Shown here: piece after piece, positions 1 to 8,958 of the stretch
Layout: every line of letters begins with the position of its first letter
How positions within the stretch are numbered: the stretch's first letter is position 1
Source: Arthrobacter sp. ISL-28
GTDB lineage: Bacteria; Actinomycetota; Actinomycetes; Actinomycetales; Micrococcaceae
Length of the DNA stretch: 64,000 bases
Direction of reading: 5' to 3'
Assembly (NCBI RefSeq): GCF_018613875.1
Contig: NZ_JAGGPJ010000013.1
Span: forward strand, 123,561 to 187,560
The notes under the pieces: generated by a model
What the model was told of the DNA's origin: nothing
Database searches by the model: none
What the model saw: only the letters and a program-made list of their open reading frames with translations
Program-made: the position numbers and the translations under genes

Positions 1-283
1 CTTTACGATCATGTACGACGAGGACGGCCGAAGGGTGCCGGTAGCCTGCGGCGCCTACACCGAGTGGGAGGGGATTCTGGCGCACATGGGCGTCCTCGTG
101 GCGCCCGAGTGGCGTCGCCGCGGTGTGGGCTCGCTGGCCGCATCGATCGCCGCGCACGAGGCCCTCGCTTCCGGGCTAACGCTGCAGTGGCGCACCGACG
201 TCAGCAACAAGGGATCGCTCGCCACGGCGCGCAGCCTTGGCTTCTCCACCGGCGGCATCCAGACAAGTGTGCTGCTGGGCTAA
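1..283 (+). CDS. GNAT family N-acetyltransferase, C-terminal part (5' truncated by window)
   Basis: The reading frame is open from the window edge (frame of base 2) to the TAA at 281-283, so the true start lies upstream. The visible part carries the GNAT acetyl-CoA-binding signature: a strand (ILAHMGVLVAPEWR) followed by the pyrophosphate loop RRRGVGS and then a late-domain LGF motif. This is known to bind acetyl-CoA; the acceptor substrate cannot be told. It converges on the ankyrin gene 62 bases away. Confidence 0.8.
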   Translation, partial: FTIMYDEDGRRVPVACGAYTEWEGILAHMGVLVAPEWRRRGVGSLAASIAAHEALASGLTLQWRTDVSNKGSLATARSLGFSTGGIQTSVLLG

Positions 284-344
284 ATCCGCCTCGTCCCTGG
301 GCGCACGGCACTGACCGCCCGACCCTGACCGCCCGGCGGGGCGC

Positions 345-776
345 CTATGCCAGCAGGTCCTGGATGTCCTTTCGGGCGAACATCTCCGCGGCGGCGCGCG
401 CCGAGGGGGTTCCGGCGTCGGGGTCGGCACCGGCGTCGAGCAGCACCCGGGCCACATCCGTGTAGCCCTTGAAGGCCGCACCGGCCAGGGGCGTCTGCCT
501 GCGGTCGTTGGCCTGGTTCGCGTCCCCGCCATGATGCAGGATCAGCTGAACAGTCTCCGCATGGCCGTGGTATGCCGCGAGCATGAGCAGCGAGTCGCCG
601 GCAGAGTTCGTCAGCGTCGCCGGGGCGCCGGCGTTGAGGTAGCTGCGGAGCACTTCCGTTTCCCCGTTGCGTGCAGCATCGAAGAGCGCGTGCGCCAGGG
701 CGATGGTCTCTTCGTCAAGCTCCTCGGAGGAGCGGGGCGCGACTTCCGGGTCGGTCGGGTCGGTCGGGTCTGTCAT
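345..776 (-). CDS. Ankyrin-repeat protein
   Basis: 143 residues. Three to four ankyrin repeats fill residues ~30-140, with recognisable units such as GDSLLMLAAYHGHAETVQLIL, QTPLAGAAFKGYTDVARVLL and DAGADPDAGTPSA. Ankyrin repeats mediate protein-protein contacts; no catalytic domain is present. The N-terminus has a short direct repeat (TDPTDPTDPE). The start codon overlaps the stop of the YgfZ-like gene (ATGA), so the two are almost certainly cotranscribed and translationally coupled. The partner protein is unknown. Confidence 0.85.
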   Translation of the reverse strand: MTDPTDPTDPEVAPRSSEELDEETIALAHALFDAARNGETEVLRSYLNAGAPATLTNSAGDSLLMLAAYHGHAETVQLILHHGGDANQANDRRQTPLAGAAFKGYTDVARVLLDAGADPDAGTPSARAAAEMFARKDIQDLLA

Positions 777-1858
777 TTGTGGGTCCCCCTCAGGAATCCG
801 GTCTGCCGGCCAATGACCTGCCCGGCGTCGGGAGCCACGATCACTTCCTGCGCGGCTGTGTACGGCTCTTCACCGTCCATGACAGTCAGTATTTCATCCG
901 GGGCGACTGAACGCTTGATCACCGCCAGCGCAATGGGTCCCATCTCGTAGTGCTGGGCCACGGACGTGACGGTGCCCACTTTGCGCTCGCCGAGCAGCAC
1001 GGGGCTTCCGGCCACCGGCATGGTGTGCTGCGAACCGTCCAGCTGGAGGAACACGAGCCGCCGCGGCGGGTGGCCGAGGTTGTGCACCCGGGCGATTGTC
1101 TCCTGCCCCTTGTAGCAGCCCTTGGACAGGTGGACGGCGGTCCGGAGCAGATCCAGCTCGTGCGGAATGGTCTTGTCGTCAGTTTCGGCTCCGAGGCGCG
1201 GACGCCAGGCTGCAACGCGCAGGGCCTCCGCCGCCGAGACTCCCGCCAACGGCCGGTCGCCAACCGTCGCTTCGAGCTCCGAAGCCGGCACCAGATATTC
1301 GAACCACGGACGCTCGGCGCCGGGATGGGCGTCCTCGCCCACCACGGAATAGGCGTAGCCGCCGGTACCGACGTGCGGCCAAGGGTCCTGCCAGACCTTC
1401 AGGGCAGACCACTCCGGCACGGCCCTGGTGGATCCCAGCACTGCCCACTCGTCTGAGACATCGGCGATTTCGACGCGCAACATGAACTTCATCCGGTTCA
1501 GCCACTCGGTCAGCGGGGCAGCTTCGGCGGCCTCCACGATCAGCCAGGTGGTCCCGCCGTCGTCCACTACCCGGGCATCGAATTCGATGCGGCCCTGCAC
1601 ACTCAGGAGCAGCAGCTCACTGGATTCGCCGGGCTGGAGATTGGTGACCTGCTGCGAGGACAGCGTATTGAGCCAGCTCAGGCGGTCGGGTCCGGCGACA
1701 GTGACCACGCCCCGGTAGGAAAGGTCGACGACGGCGGTCCCGGACGCGAGGGCGCGCTGCTCGCGCAGCGGCTCGCCGTAGTGGGATGCGACGCCGGAAT
1801 CGGCACCGCCCGCTTCGACGGCTCCAGGGCGCGACAACAGAGGGCTCTTGATAGTCAT
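773..1858 (-). CDS. ygfZ: Folate-binding YgfZ/GcvT-like protein
   Basis: 361 residues from the ATG at 1858, which has an AAGGA element upstream; an in-frame open stretch further upstream lacks protein-like sequence. The family binds tetrahydrofolate and supports assembly or repair of Fe-S enzymes. The YgfZ signature K-G-C-Y-x-G-Q-E is present (KGCYKGQETIARV), with the conserved cysteine, as is the N-terminal GcvT-like beta fold (DLSYRGVVTVAGPDR). It is the first gene of a two-gene unit with the ankyrin protein. In mycobacteria a similar gene lies near a nitrobindin-like gene and glnR, as it does here. Confidence 0.9.
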   Translation of the reverse strand: MTIKSPLLSRPGAVEAGGADSGVASHYGEPLREQRALASGTAVVDLSYRGVVTVAGPDRLSWLNTLSSQQVTNLQPGESSELLLLSVQGRIEFDARVVDDGGTTWLIVEAAEAAPLTEWLNRMKFMLRVEIADVSDEWAVLGSTRAVPEWSALKVWQDPWPHVGTGGYAYSVVGEDAHPGAERPWFEYLVPASELEATVGDRPLAGVSAAEALRVAAWRPRLGAETDDKTIPHELDLLRTAVHLSKGCYKGQETIARVHNLGHPPRRLVFLQLDGSQHTMPVAGSPVLLGERKVGTVTSVAQHYEMGPIALAVIKRSVAPDEILTVMDGEEPYTAAQEVIVAPDAGQVIGRQTGFLRGTHK

Positions 1859-1949
1859 ATGAAGGGAACGTCCTTGGCTTGGCGGAAATTCCGGTCGGGG
1901 AGGACCGGGGTGGAAGCGGCGTTCGTGTCCGCTGTTCAGGGGTCCGCTG

Positions 1950-2672
1950 TCAGCGGTATTCCGGATTCTCGAAACCGAACGTCGATCCGGCTTTCCATTC
2001 TTCCGGAAGGTTGCCATAGGCGGGAATCCCGCCGGAATCCTTGAGCATCCGGGCGAGATGAAGGAGGTTCCACGTCATAAATGTGGTGTTCCTGTTCGTG
2101 AAGTCACTCTCCGGGCCTCCGGACCCCTCGTCCAAGTAGCTGGGTCCGGGGCCTACCGGGCCGATCCATCCGGCGTCGGCCTGCGGAGGAATGGTGAACC
2201 CGATGTGCTGGAGGCTGTAGAGGACGTTCATGGAGCAGTGCTTGATGCCGTCTTCGTTGCCGGTGATCAGGCAGCCGCCCACCTTGGGATAGAAGGCCCA
2301 CTGGCCCTTGTCGTTGAGCTCACCGGAATGCGCGTAGAGGCGCTCGATGAGTTTCTTCGTCTGGGAGGAGTTATCGCCCAGCCAGATGGGGCCGGCCACC
2401 ACCACGATGTCCGCTTCCTGCACTGCCGGATACAGCCGGGGCCACTCGTCGGTCTCCCAGCCGTACTCCCGCATGTCCGGGTACACGCCGCTGGCGATGT
2501 CATGGTCCACTGTCCGGATGACTCGGGTGGTGACGCCCTGCTTTTCCATGATCAGACGGCTGAGCCGAATCAGCCCCTCGGTGTTGCTCCTTTGGGGTGA
2601 GCGTTTGAGGGTGCCGTTGAAGAACACCGCCTTGAGATCGCTGTAGTCCGCCGGGATTCGAGCGTCATCCAT
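1950..2672 (-). CDS. NADPH-dependent FMN reductase-like flavodoxin-fold protein
   Basis: 240 residues. The N-terminal beta strand and phosphate loop (AVFFNGTLKRSPQRSNTEGL) and the central strand ending in GPIWLGDNSSQTKKLIERL are typical of the flavodoxin-like NADPH-FMN reductase family, which binds FMN and reduces quinones or flavins with NAD(P)H. There is no signal peptide, so it should be cytoplasmic. A GGGAG ribosome site precedes the ATG. The physiological substrate cannot be read from sequence. Confidence 0.85.
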   Translation of the reverse strand: MDDARIPADYSDLKAVFFNGTLKRSPQRSNTEGLIRLSRLIMEKQGVTTRVIRTVDHDIASGVYPDMREYGWETDEWPRLYPAVQEADIVVVAGPIWLGDNSSQTKKLIERLYAHSGELNDKGQWAFYPKVGGCLITGNEDGIKHCSMNVLYSLQHIGFTIPPQADAGWIGPVGPGPSYLDEGSGGPESDFTNRNTTFMTWNLLHLARMLKDSGGIPAYGNLPEEWKAGSTFGFENPEYR

Positions 2673-2702
2673 GTGGTGCTCCCTAGGTAGCCGCGGGCAG
2701 AG

Positions 2703-3332
2703 TCAGGAGACCCTTTTAAGGAAAGCAGAAGCGTGGGCTTCCAGGCCGTCACGCGGTTCCGAAGATCCTGCCGACGAGGCACCGCCGGTGGCAACATCCC
2801 AGCGCCACAGGAGGTTTCCGTCCACCAGGCCGAAGATCCGGGTTGCTGCGCTGTAGTCCTTGGAGTGGCTGCCGCGCATCACCATGTCGGTGCTCAGCTG
2901 AATCTGGGGGCCCTTGATCTGGCCGTAGTACAGCTCGGAAATCCCGCCGGGATGGGCAATGGACACGGAGATGTCGAATCCCCCGTCTTTGTTCCGGAGC
3001 GCCTCCACCTCGTCGGCGCTCTTCAGCGCGGGCACGATGTCTGCGGGAACCAGACCAGGACCGCCGTCGGCGTCCAGCTGTTTGCGTTCCAGTGCCCAAA
3101 ATCCGGTCTCGACCGTGAGCGGCCGGAGTTTGGTGCCGTCTTCGTCCGTCAACCAGCTCTCCGCACGGTACTGCAGGTACGGCAAGCCGTTGTGGGTGAA
3201 CGAAACGTGCTGCAGGAAGTGCTCAGAGCCTTCATCGCCGGAACCGAGCCGTCCTCGGCCCTCCCACTCACCAATGAGCCAGGACAGCGGGACCAGTTCG
3301 GGAGTCAGGTCTGTGGGAATCTCAATGGGCAC
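2703..3332 (-). CDS. FABP/nitrobindin-like heme-binding beta-barrel protein
   Basis: 209 residues from a GTG start with an AGAGGT ribosome site. The family signature G-x-W-x-G-x-G is present near residue 20 (GEWEGRGRLG), followed by alternating beta-strand sequence expected for a ten-stranded barrel. Members bind heme and isomerise peroxynitrite or act as NO-responsive proteins. A homologue lies in the same neighbourhood (upstream of glnR-mshD) in Mycobacterium tuberculosis, which supports the assignment by synteny. Function in this organism is inferred. Confidence 0.85.
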   Translation of the reverse strand: MPIEIPTDLTPELVPLSWLIGEWEGRGRLGSGDEGSEHFLQHVSFTHNGLPYLQYRAESWLTDEDGTKLRPLTVETGFWALERKQLDADGGPGLVPADIVPALKSADEVEALRNKDGGFDISVSIAHPGGISELYYGQIKGPQIQLSTDMVMRGSHSKDYSAATRIFGLVDGNLLWRWDVATGGASSAGSSEPRDGLEAHASAFLKRVS

Positions 3333-3369
3333 GGCTGTTACCTCTGGAAGGTGCTAACAGGAACGCGGT

Positions 3370-3483
3370 CTACTTCTGCCCCTTGAAGAGGCGGTAGACC
3401 ACAAGGCCGGCAAACCAGGCCATGGAGAGGCTGGCGACACCGAGCAGGACGAGGAAGAAGATTTCATATGCAAGTACGGACAT
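3370..3483 (-). CDS. Small single-pass membrane protein, 37 residues
   Basis: An open frame of 37 codons begins with ATG at 3483 and ends with TAG at 3370. It encodes MSVLAYEIFFLVLLG, a single hydrophobic segment at residues ~6-30, and a positively charged tail (YRLFKGQK), so the C-terminus should be cytoplasmic. It sits between two larger genes on the same strand with short gaps on both sides. I do not recognise a function. The clean topology and gene-like position argue it is real. Confidence 0.65.
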   Translation of the reverse strand: MSVLAYEIFFLVLLGVASLSMAWFAGLVVYRLFKGQK

Positions 3484-3500
3484 GGTGCCATCCTAACGCT

Positions 3501-4280
3501 TTAGTAGGTGAGTAGTTTGTCTATGAAGTAAGCAAGTGATCCGACCGCCGAGACAGGCGCCAGGCCCATCCCCAGGGCGGCCGGGAAGTCCAGCGGGGTC
3601 CCCCGCAAAGTGACAAGCCGGCGGAAGCTGACCAGCACGGCCCCCACCACCACTCCGAACACGGCGGCGGGCAGGACGGCAATGTCGGAGAACACGAGTC
3701 CGGCCAGCGGCCCGGCGAGGCCGGCCAGAACGATTCCCAGCGGTGCGATGATCCTGTCAGACCAGCGGATAAGGCCGGCAAGGAGTGGGACGGCGGCGCT
3801 GATGCCGGCGATGAGGACCATTTCCTTGACTCCGTTGAACCGTGCCCCGGCAATCCACCCGGCACCGAGGCACGAGAGAAGGACGCCGACGCAGCAGCCA
3901 AGCGTCGACTCGAGCCGTTGCGCCTGGCCTGTCCCGCGGAGCAGCTGGACCAGGAACACGGCAGTGACGCCCAGAGCGATGAAGCCCGGCGTCCAGTCGA
4001 GGTAGCCGGGGGCAGGGACGGTGGCCGCGGCCACGGCCGAGCCGGCCCCTGATAGGCCGATCACCGCGGCGAGGGTTTTCTTCGCCGGTATCCCCAGGTA
4101 ATGCGGCCAGCCCAGGCCGATGGCCAGGGCGATGAGCACCGCGACGGCGAGGAGAACGTCCGGCGTCCGGTAGACGCTGGCGACAATGGTGGACAGACCG
4201 GCCAGGCCAATGACTCCGATGCTCCACGATTTCACGGTGGTGCCCGAGGGCGCCGCAGCGCTCACCTCAGGCGGGGCCAT
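3501..4280 (-). CDS. Polytopic integral membrane protein, unknown function (permease-like)
   Basis: 259 residues with about eight hydrophobic helices, for example at residues ~21-60, 67-90, 97-115, 127-145 and 155-200, separated by very short loops. The N-terminus (~18 residues) is hydrophilic. The layout is permease-like but no transporter signature is visible. It lies in the minus-strand series downstream of the glnR control region, 17 bases upstream of the 37-residue membrane protein gene. The substrate is unknown. Confidence 0.75.
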   Translation of the reverse strand: MAPPEVSAAAPSGTTVKSWSIGVIGLAGLSTIVASVYRTPDVLLAVAVLIALAIGLGWPHYLGIPAKKTLAAVIGLSGAGSAVAAATVPAPGYLDWTPGFIALGVTAVFLVQLLRGTGQAQRLESTLGCCVGVLLSCLGAGWIAGARFNGVKEMVLIAGISAAVPLLAGLIRWSDRIIAPLGIVLAGLAGPLAGLVFSDIAVLPAAVFGVVVGAVLVSFRRLVTLRGTPLDFPAALGMGLAPVSAVGSLAYFIDKLLTY

Positions 4281-4630
4281 GGCGTACTCATCTGTGACTG
4301 TGCACTCAACTTCGCTGCGTCCTCATCTGCCTTTGCCTTGACCGGCTATGCCCTTGACGGGCTGTGCCGTTGACGGGCAGGGCTGGCGCCCTGACGGTTC
4401 AATCCTGCCCTATGTGACTGCCATATGTCGCAAATGAGGCGCACCGCGGGCCCGAACCAGTGTCCGTGAAGGTGCCGTTAGGTATACTCAAAGCTCAGCT
4501 ACGCTTCCAGCGCGGGAACGGAGGCCCTGGTCCGCCAGAGCATCCGCCCCTGTTGCAGGCAGCACAGTACCGGCCGGTGAAAGCCCGGTTCAGTCGCCCA
4601 ATGATGCGCGGACGGCCCCTTGGAGGAACA
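4281..4630. promoter_or_regulatory. Divergent control region between membrane protein gene and glnR
   Basis: 350 bases without a gene. It must hold promoters for both divergent units. A good -10 match, TATACT, lies at 4483-4488, pointing toward glnR; I see no convincing -35 at the matching distance. A 16-bp tandem repeat array occupies 4336-4383. A strong ribosome site GGAGGA at 4622-4627 fixes the glnR start. No known GlnR binding site could be confirmed by eye. Confidence 0.5.
4336..4383 (+). repeat. Three 16-bp tandem repeats
   Basis: Three adjoining copies at 4336-4351, 4352-4367 and 4368-4383 share the core TTGACSGGC; the first two differ at two positions and the third is more diverged. 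The spacing of 16 bp places cores about 1.5 helical turns apart. They could be operator half-sites for a regulator of either divergent gene or a neutral slippage product. Confidence 0.7.
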
Positions 4631-5329
4631 ATGTCGCACATCCTGTTACTGACCAACAGCACCGGATCATCGGTGGACATTCTGCCTGCCTTGGAGCTCT
4701 TGAACCACCGAGTGCACATCCTGCCCGCCGAACCCACAGCGCTTCTTGAAACGGATCCGTGCGACATCGTGCTGCTTGATGCCCGCAAGGACCTCGTCGG
4801 GGCGCGCTCCCTCACCCAGCTCCTGAAGGCAACAGGCCTCAGTGCACCCCTGGTGCTGATCCTCACCGAAGGCGGCATGGCCGCCGTGTCCTCCGCCTGG
4901 GCGGTCGACGACATTGTGCTCGATTCCGCAGGCCCGGCCGAGGTGGAGGCCAGGATCCGCCTCTCCGTGGCGCGTGCTGTACCCGAGCAGGAGGACACCC
5001 CCTCCGAGATCCGGGCCGCCGGCGTCGTCATTGATGAGGCGAGCTACACGGCCCGCGTCAACGGTGCGGCACTGAACCTGACATTCAAGGAGTTCGAACT
5101 ACTGAAGTACCTCGCGCAGCACCCGGGGCGGGTTTTCACGCGCCAACAGCTGCTCACCGAAGTGTGGGGCTACGACTACTACGGCGGCACCCGCACCGTG
5201 GACGTTCACGTCCGGCGGCTGCGTGCCAAGCTCGGCGCAGACCACGAGAACCTGATCAGCACCGTCCGCAACGTGGGCTACCGCCTGACCCTGGTGCGCC
5301 AGCAGGAGGACGAACTCACCGAGGCCTGA
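4631..5329 (+). CDS. glnR: GlnR-type orphan response regulator
   Basis: 232 residues. Residues 1-~115 form an atypical receiver domain with the conserved aspartate at D50 ([10 protein letters not shown]) but without the full acidic pocket of phosphorylated receivers. Residues ~130-225 are an OmpR-type winged helix with [18 protein letters not shown] and [12 protein letters not shown]. This pattern and the immediately following mshD match actinobacterial GlnR, the global nitrogen regulator that works without a dedicated kinase. Start chosen at the ATG preceded by GGAGGA. An intrinsic terminator follows. Assignment rests on motif and synteny memory. Confidence 0.85.
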   Translation: MSHILLLTNSTGSSVDILPALELLNHRVHILPAEPTALLETDPCDIVLLDARKDLVGARSLTQLLKATGLSAPLVLILTEGGMAAVSSAWAVDDIVLDSAGPAEVEARIRLSVARAVPEQEDTPSEIRAAGVVIDEASYTARVNGAALNLTFKEFELLKYLAQHPGRVFTRQQLLTEVWGYDYYGGTRTVDVHVRRLRAKLGADHENLISTVRNVGYRLTLVRQQEDELTEA

Positions 5330-5370
5330 CGGGCTTCTTCGGCGTCAAGTACGAAGGCACGACTACGCAA

Positions 5371-5402
5371 AACGGCCCGGGCTCTTTCGAGACCGGGCCG
5401 TT
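5371..5402 (+). terminator. Intrinsic terminator after glnR
   Basis: A 10-bp perfect stem (AACGGCCCGG paired with CCGGGCCGTT) encloses a loop with a further CTC/GAG pairing. The tail is GCTTTCGCTT, moderately T-rich. It lies 41 bases past the glnR stop and separates glnR from mshD. Confidence 0.8.
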
Positions 5403-5558
5403 GCTTTCGCTTCAGTGGAGGACATACGGGTCGAACGTATCGAGGCCACCCCAGTGGTGGATCCCCCTCGCGTCCTGCTTCAGGAAACCGGACGAGATAA
5501 CGAATATACCGGCCCAATGCGGCGGCCACAAATCGGCCACCACGGAGCCCTGTGCATA

Positions 5559-5564
5559 TAGCCT
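5559..5564 (+). promoter_or_regulatory. -10 box TAGCCT of leaderless mshD transcript
   Basis: TAGCCT ends exactly six bases before the mshD ATG and there is no ribosome site, so transcription should begin at or next to the start codon. Confidence 0.55.
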
Positions 5565-5570
5565 TGCAGC

Positions 5571-6542
5571 ATGAGCCTTGCGCATCCGGAGAACTGGCCC
5601 GTCACCGTCATCAAGGACGGTGCTGACGACGAACTGCTGCGGGACATCAAGACCCTGCTGTCCGCCGCCGAGGAATCGGACGGCAACCCCTCCATCTCGG
5701 AGCAGACCCTGGTGACGCTGCGCGCCGCGGACACCGGGCCCCACTCCGTGCTGACCCTGGCCCTCTATGCCCCCGATGAGGATTCCGATCCCGCCACCGC
5801 TCAGGACCTGGCAGGCTTCGCGGTCGTGGTCGAGGAATCGGACGGCACCGGGATCCTGGAGATCGCCGTGCACCCCAGCTACCGGAACCAGGGTGTGGCC
5901 GACAGGCTGATCCGCACTCTTCAGTCCTCACGCGGCCTGGACGGGCTCAAGGCCTGGTCCCACGGCAACCACGAGGCCGCCGCGGCCCTGGCGGCCCGCT
6001 ATGGTTACGGTCCCGTCCGGGAGCTGTGGAAGATGCGGCTCATGACCGCCGCGGCGGAACTGCCCGACGCCGGCCTTCCGGACGGCGTGAAGCTCCGCGC
6101 CTTTGTGCCGGGCAAGGATGAGGACGCCTGGCTCGCGGCAAACCGCGAGGCGTTTGCCTACCACCCGGAGCAGGGGTCCATGACGAGGGCGGACCTTGAC
6201 GCCCGGATGGCGGAGCCGTGGTTCGACCCGGCCGGCTTCCTCCTGGCCGAAGACACGGACGGGCGGCTGCTCGGCTTCCACTGGACCAAGGTGCATCCCC
6301 GGCACGGCGATCATCCTGCCATCGGAGAGGTGTACGTCGTGGGTGTAACGCCGGCCGCGCAGGGCATGGGCCTCGGCAAGGCGCTGACGGTTGCAGGCAT
6401 CAGGCACCTCCAGCGGCAGGGCCTTCACGCGGTCATGCTGTACGTGGATGCGGACAACACCGCGGCCGTCTCGCTGTACCGCCGGCTGGGCTTCACGCGG
6501 TGGGACGCTGATGTCATGTACGGGCCGTTGGACGGACGATAA
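5571..6542 (+). CDS. mshD: Mycothiol synthase (acetyl-CoA:Cys-GlcN-Ins acetyltransferase)
   Basis: 323 residues with two tandem GNAT domains. The N-terminal one has EIAVHPSYRNQGVADRL (residues ~95-115); the C-terminal active one has EVYVVGVTPAAQGMGLGKALT (residues ~255-280) and ends in RRLGFTRWDADVMY. MshD catalyses the last step of mycothiol synthesis, N-acetylation of the cysteinyl amine of Cys-GlcN-Ins. The double-GNAT length and the glnR neighbour match mycobacterial mshD. Its presence shows that the host uses mycothiol as its low-molecular-weight thiol. Confidence 0.95.
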   Translation: MSLAHPENWPVTVIKDGADDELLRDIKTLLSAAEESDGNPSISEQTLVTLRAADTGPHSVLTLALYAPDEDSDPATAQDLAGFAVVVEESDGTGILEIAVHPSYRNQGVADRLIRTLQSSRGLDGLKAWSHGNHEAAAALAARYGYGPVRELWKMRLMTAAAELPDAGLPDGVKLRAFVPGKDEDAWLAANREAFAYHPEQGSMTRADLDARMAEPWFDPAGFLLAEDTDGRLLGFHWTKVHPRHGDHPAIGEVYVVGVTPAAQGMGLGKALTVAGIRHLQRQGLHAVMLYVDADNTAAVSLYRRLGFTRWDADVMYGPLDGR

Positions 6543-6647
6543 TCCACCTATTTGGCGCAGTGCCCGCCCGCGCTGAAATCTGAGGGTCCCGCAGCGGCGA
6601 ATGCTTGTAAGGTTGAAGCTAAATTCAGCCAGCACCAAGGAGAGAGC

Positions 6648-8897
6648 ATGCAACCGGAATCCGCCGGAACAGCCACGACCGAAATCAAGGCGGCCCCCCT
6701 GCGTGCCCGTTTCGGTTCCTCCGAAGTGCCCGCCTCCCGCGCCACCCAGGACCGCATCGACATTCCAGAATTCGCCGCCATCCTGGAGCCGGAAGGCGAC
6801 ATCAGCCGGGACCGGTTCCTGGACCGTGAGCTGAGCTGGCTCGCCTTTAACGCCCGCGTCCTTGAGCTGGCCGAAGACCCCAACCTCTACCTCCTCGAGC
6901 GCGTCAGCTTCCTCTCGATCTTCGCGTCCAACCTCGATGAATTCTTCATGGTCCGCGTGGCCGGCCTGAAGCGCCGGATCGCCACCGGCCTGGCGGTCCC
7001 CTCGCCCGCGGGGCTGAGCCCGGTGCAGGTCCTCGAGCAGATCGGCGAGGCGGCCCACAAGCTCCAGCAGCGCCACGCCCAGGTCTATGCCGAACAGATC
7101 CGCCCTGCCCTGGCGTATGAGCACATCCACCTCATGCACTGGGACGAACTCGACGACGAAGCCAAGCGCCGCCTCAGCGTCATGTTCGCGGAAAAGGTCT
7201 TCCCCATCCTCACCCCGCTGGCCGTGGATCCCGCCCACCCCTTCCCCTACATTTCCGGCCTCTCGCTGAACCTGGCTGTGGTGGTCCGGAACCCAGTCAG
7301 CGACAAGGAGCTCTTCGCACGTGTGAAGGTGCCGGACCAGCTTCCGCGCCTCATCTCCATCGACGGTCCGCGCGCCGGGTCCGTGCCGGGGCGCGTTGCC
7401 CGGTTCATCGCCCTTGAGGAAGTCATTGCCGTCCACCTGGACCAGCTCTTCGCGGGCATGGAGGTCCTGGAACACCACACCTTCCGCGTTACCCGCAATG
7501 AGGACGTCGAGGTGGAGGAAGACGACGCCGAGAACCTCCTGCAGGCCCTTGAGAAGGAACTCCTGCGCCGCCGGTTCGGTCCTCCCGTCCGTCTGGAAGT
7601 CACCAACGACATCAACCCCAACATCCGTGCGCTGCTGATCCGTGAGCTGGGCGTGGAGGAGTCCGAGGTCTATTCGGTTCCTGCTCCGCTTGACCTCCGA
7701 GGGCTCTCGGTCATTGCCGGAATTGACCGCGCCGACCTGCACTACCCGAAGCACGTGCCCCACACGTCGCGGTATCTGAACGAATCCGAAACGTCCAAGG
7801 CTGCCAACGTCTTTGCCGCGATGCGCCGACGGGACATCCTGCTGCACCACCCGTACGACTCGTTCTCCACGTCTGTGCAGGCCTTCCTCGAACAGGCGGC
7901 CGCCGACCCGAAGGTCCAGGCCATCAAGCAGACCCTGTACCGCACCTCGGGCGATTCCCCCATCGTCGATGCCCTCATCGACGCTGCGGAGGCCGGCAAG
8001 CAGGTACTGGCCCTCGTGGAGATCAAGGCCCGCTTTGATGAACAGGCCAATATCTCCTGGGCCCGCAAGCTCGAACAGGCCGGCGTCCATGTGGTGTACG
8101 GCATTGTGGGCCTGAAGACGCACTGCAAGCTGTCGCTCGTGGTTCGTCAGGAAGTCGACGGACTGCGCCGCTACTGCCACATCGGAACCGGCAACTACCA
8201 CCCCCGCACGGCCCGCTACTACGAGGACCTGGGGCTCCTGACCGCCAACGAGCAGGTGGGTGAGGACCTGTCCAAGCTCTTCAACCAGCTCTCCGGCTAC
8301 GCCCCCAAATCGACCTTCAAGCGGCTCCTGGTTGCGCCGCGCTCGGTCCGCTCCGGGCTGATTGACCGGATCGAGACCGAGATCCGCAACGCCCGCGCCG
8401 GAATCCCGGCGCACGTGCAGATCAAGGTGAACTCGATGGTGGACGAAGCCATCATCGATTCCCTCTACCGGGCGTCGCAGGCCGGCGTGAAGGTCGACGT
8501 GATTGTCCGCGGCATCTGCTCTTTGCGTCCCGGCATCCCCGGCCTGAGCGAGAACATCACGGTGCGATCCGTGCTGGGCCGCTTCCTGGAGCATTCACGG
8601 GTCTTCGCCTTCGGCAACGCCGGTGATCCCGTGGTCTATATCGGATCGGCTGACATGATGCATCGCAACCTGGACCGCAGGGTCGAGGCGCTGGTCCAAC
8701 TGTCCGGCGGTGAGGACACCCTGTATGTGCTGGACATGCTCCGCCGGTACATGGACCCCGAGACCTCCAGTTGGCACCTTGACAACCAGGGGATCTGGAC
8801 CCGCCATCACTTGGACGAGGACGGCAGGGAACTTGACGATGTCCAGTCCTGGCTCCTCGCCTCCCGTTCGCGCCAGCGCGCGTCTGCCCGACGATAG
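6648..8897 (+). CDS. ppk1: Polyphosphate kinase 1
   Basis: 749 residues from the ATG preceded by AAGGAGA. The enzyme makes inorganic polyphosphate from ATP through a phosphohistidine. The order is N-terminal domain ([17 protein letters not shown], residues ~60), head domain, and two phospholipase-D-like domains. The autophosphorylated histidine is in [16 protein letters not shown] (about H511). The C-terminal domain keeps [15 protein letters not shown]. Family length is ~690-740, so this is complete. The NUDIX/phosphatase gene follows closely, as mutT1 lies beside ppk1 in mycobacteria. Confidence 0.96.
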   Translation: MQPESAGTATTEIKAAPLRARFGSSEVPASRATQDRIDIPEFAAILEPEGDISRDRFLDRELSWLAFNARVLELAEDPNLYLLERVSFLSIFASNLDEFFMVRVAGLKRRIATGLAVPSPAGLSPVQVLEQIGEAAHKLQQRHAQVYAEQIRPALAYEHIHLMHWDELDDEAKRRLSVMFAEKVFPILTPLAVDPAHPFPYISGLSLNLAVVVRNPVSDKELFARVKVPDQLPRLISIDGPRAGSVPGRVARFIALEEVIAVHLDQLFAGMEVLEHHTFRVTRNEDVEVEEDDAENLLQALEKELLRRRFGPPVRLEVTNDINPNIRALLIRELGVEESEVYSVPAPLDLRGLSVIAGIDRADLHYPKHVPHTSRYLNESETSKAANVFAAMRRRDILLHHPYDSFSTSVQAFLEQAAADPKVQAIKQTLYRTSGDSPIVDALIDAAEAGKQVLALVEIKARFDEQANISWARKLEQAGVHVVYGIVGLKTHCKLSLVVRQEVDGLRRYCHIGTGNYHPRTARYYEDLGLLTANEQVGEDLSKLFNQLSGYAPKSTFKRLLVAPRSVRSGLIDRIETEIRNARAGIPAHVQIKVNSMVDEAIIDSLYRASQAGVKVDVIVRGICSLRPGIPGLSENITVRSVLGRFLEHSRVFAFGNAGDPVVYIGSADMMHRNLDRRVEALVQLSGGEDTLYVLDMLRRYMDPETSSWHLDNQGIWTRHHLDEDGRELDDVQSWLLASRSRQRASARR

Positions 8898-8904
8898 GAC
8901 CGGG

Positions 8905-8958
8905 TTTGAAGAGCCTTTCACAGGTATCCGATTTGAAGAGCGATTCACCGGTAGCCGA
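8905..8958 (+). repeat. 27-bp tandem duplication at a gene start
   Basis: Two adjoining copies at 8905-8931 and 8932-8958 match at 23 of 27 positions. Each contains TTTGAAGAGC, so each supplies a TTG start candidate in the same frame, and together they encode two 9-residue units (LKSLSQVSD and LKSDSPVAD). Confidence 0.85.

Noticed and set aside
4460..4630. N-terminal extension of GlnR by 57 residues
   Set aside because: A strong GGAGGA site directly precedes the ATG at 4631, and the extension is not protein-like.
5928..8594. An 888-codon open frame antisense to ppk1
   Set aside because: It is a shadow of a highly conserved gene in GC-rich DNA; the translation is Val/Gly/Arg/His-rich without domains, whereas the other strand encodes a complete PPK1.
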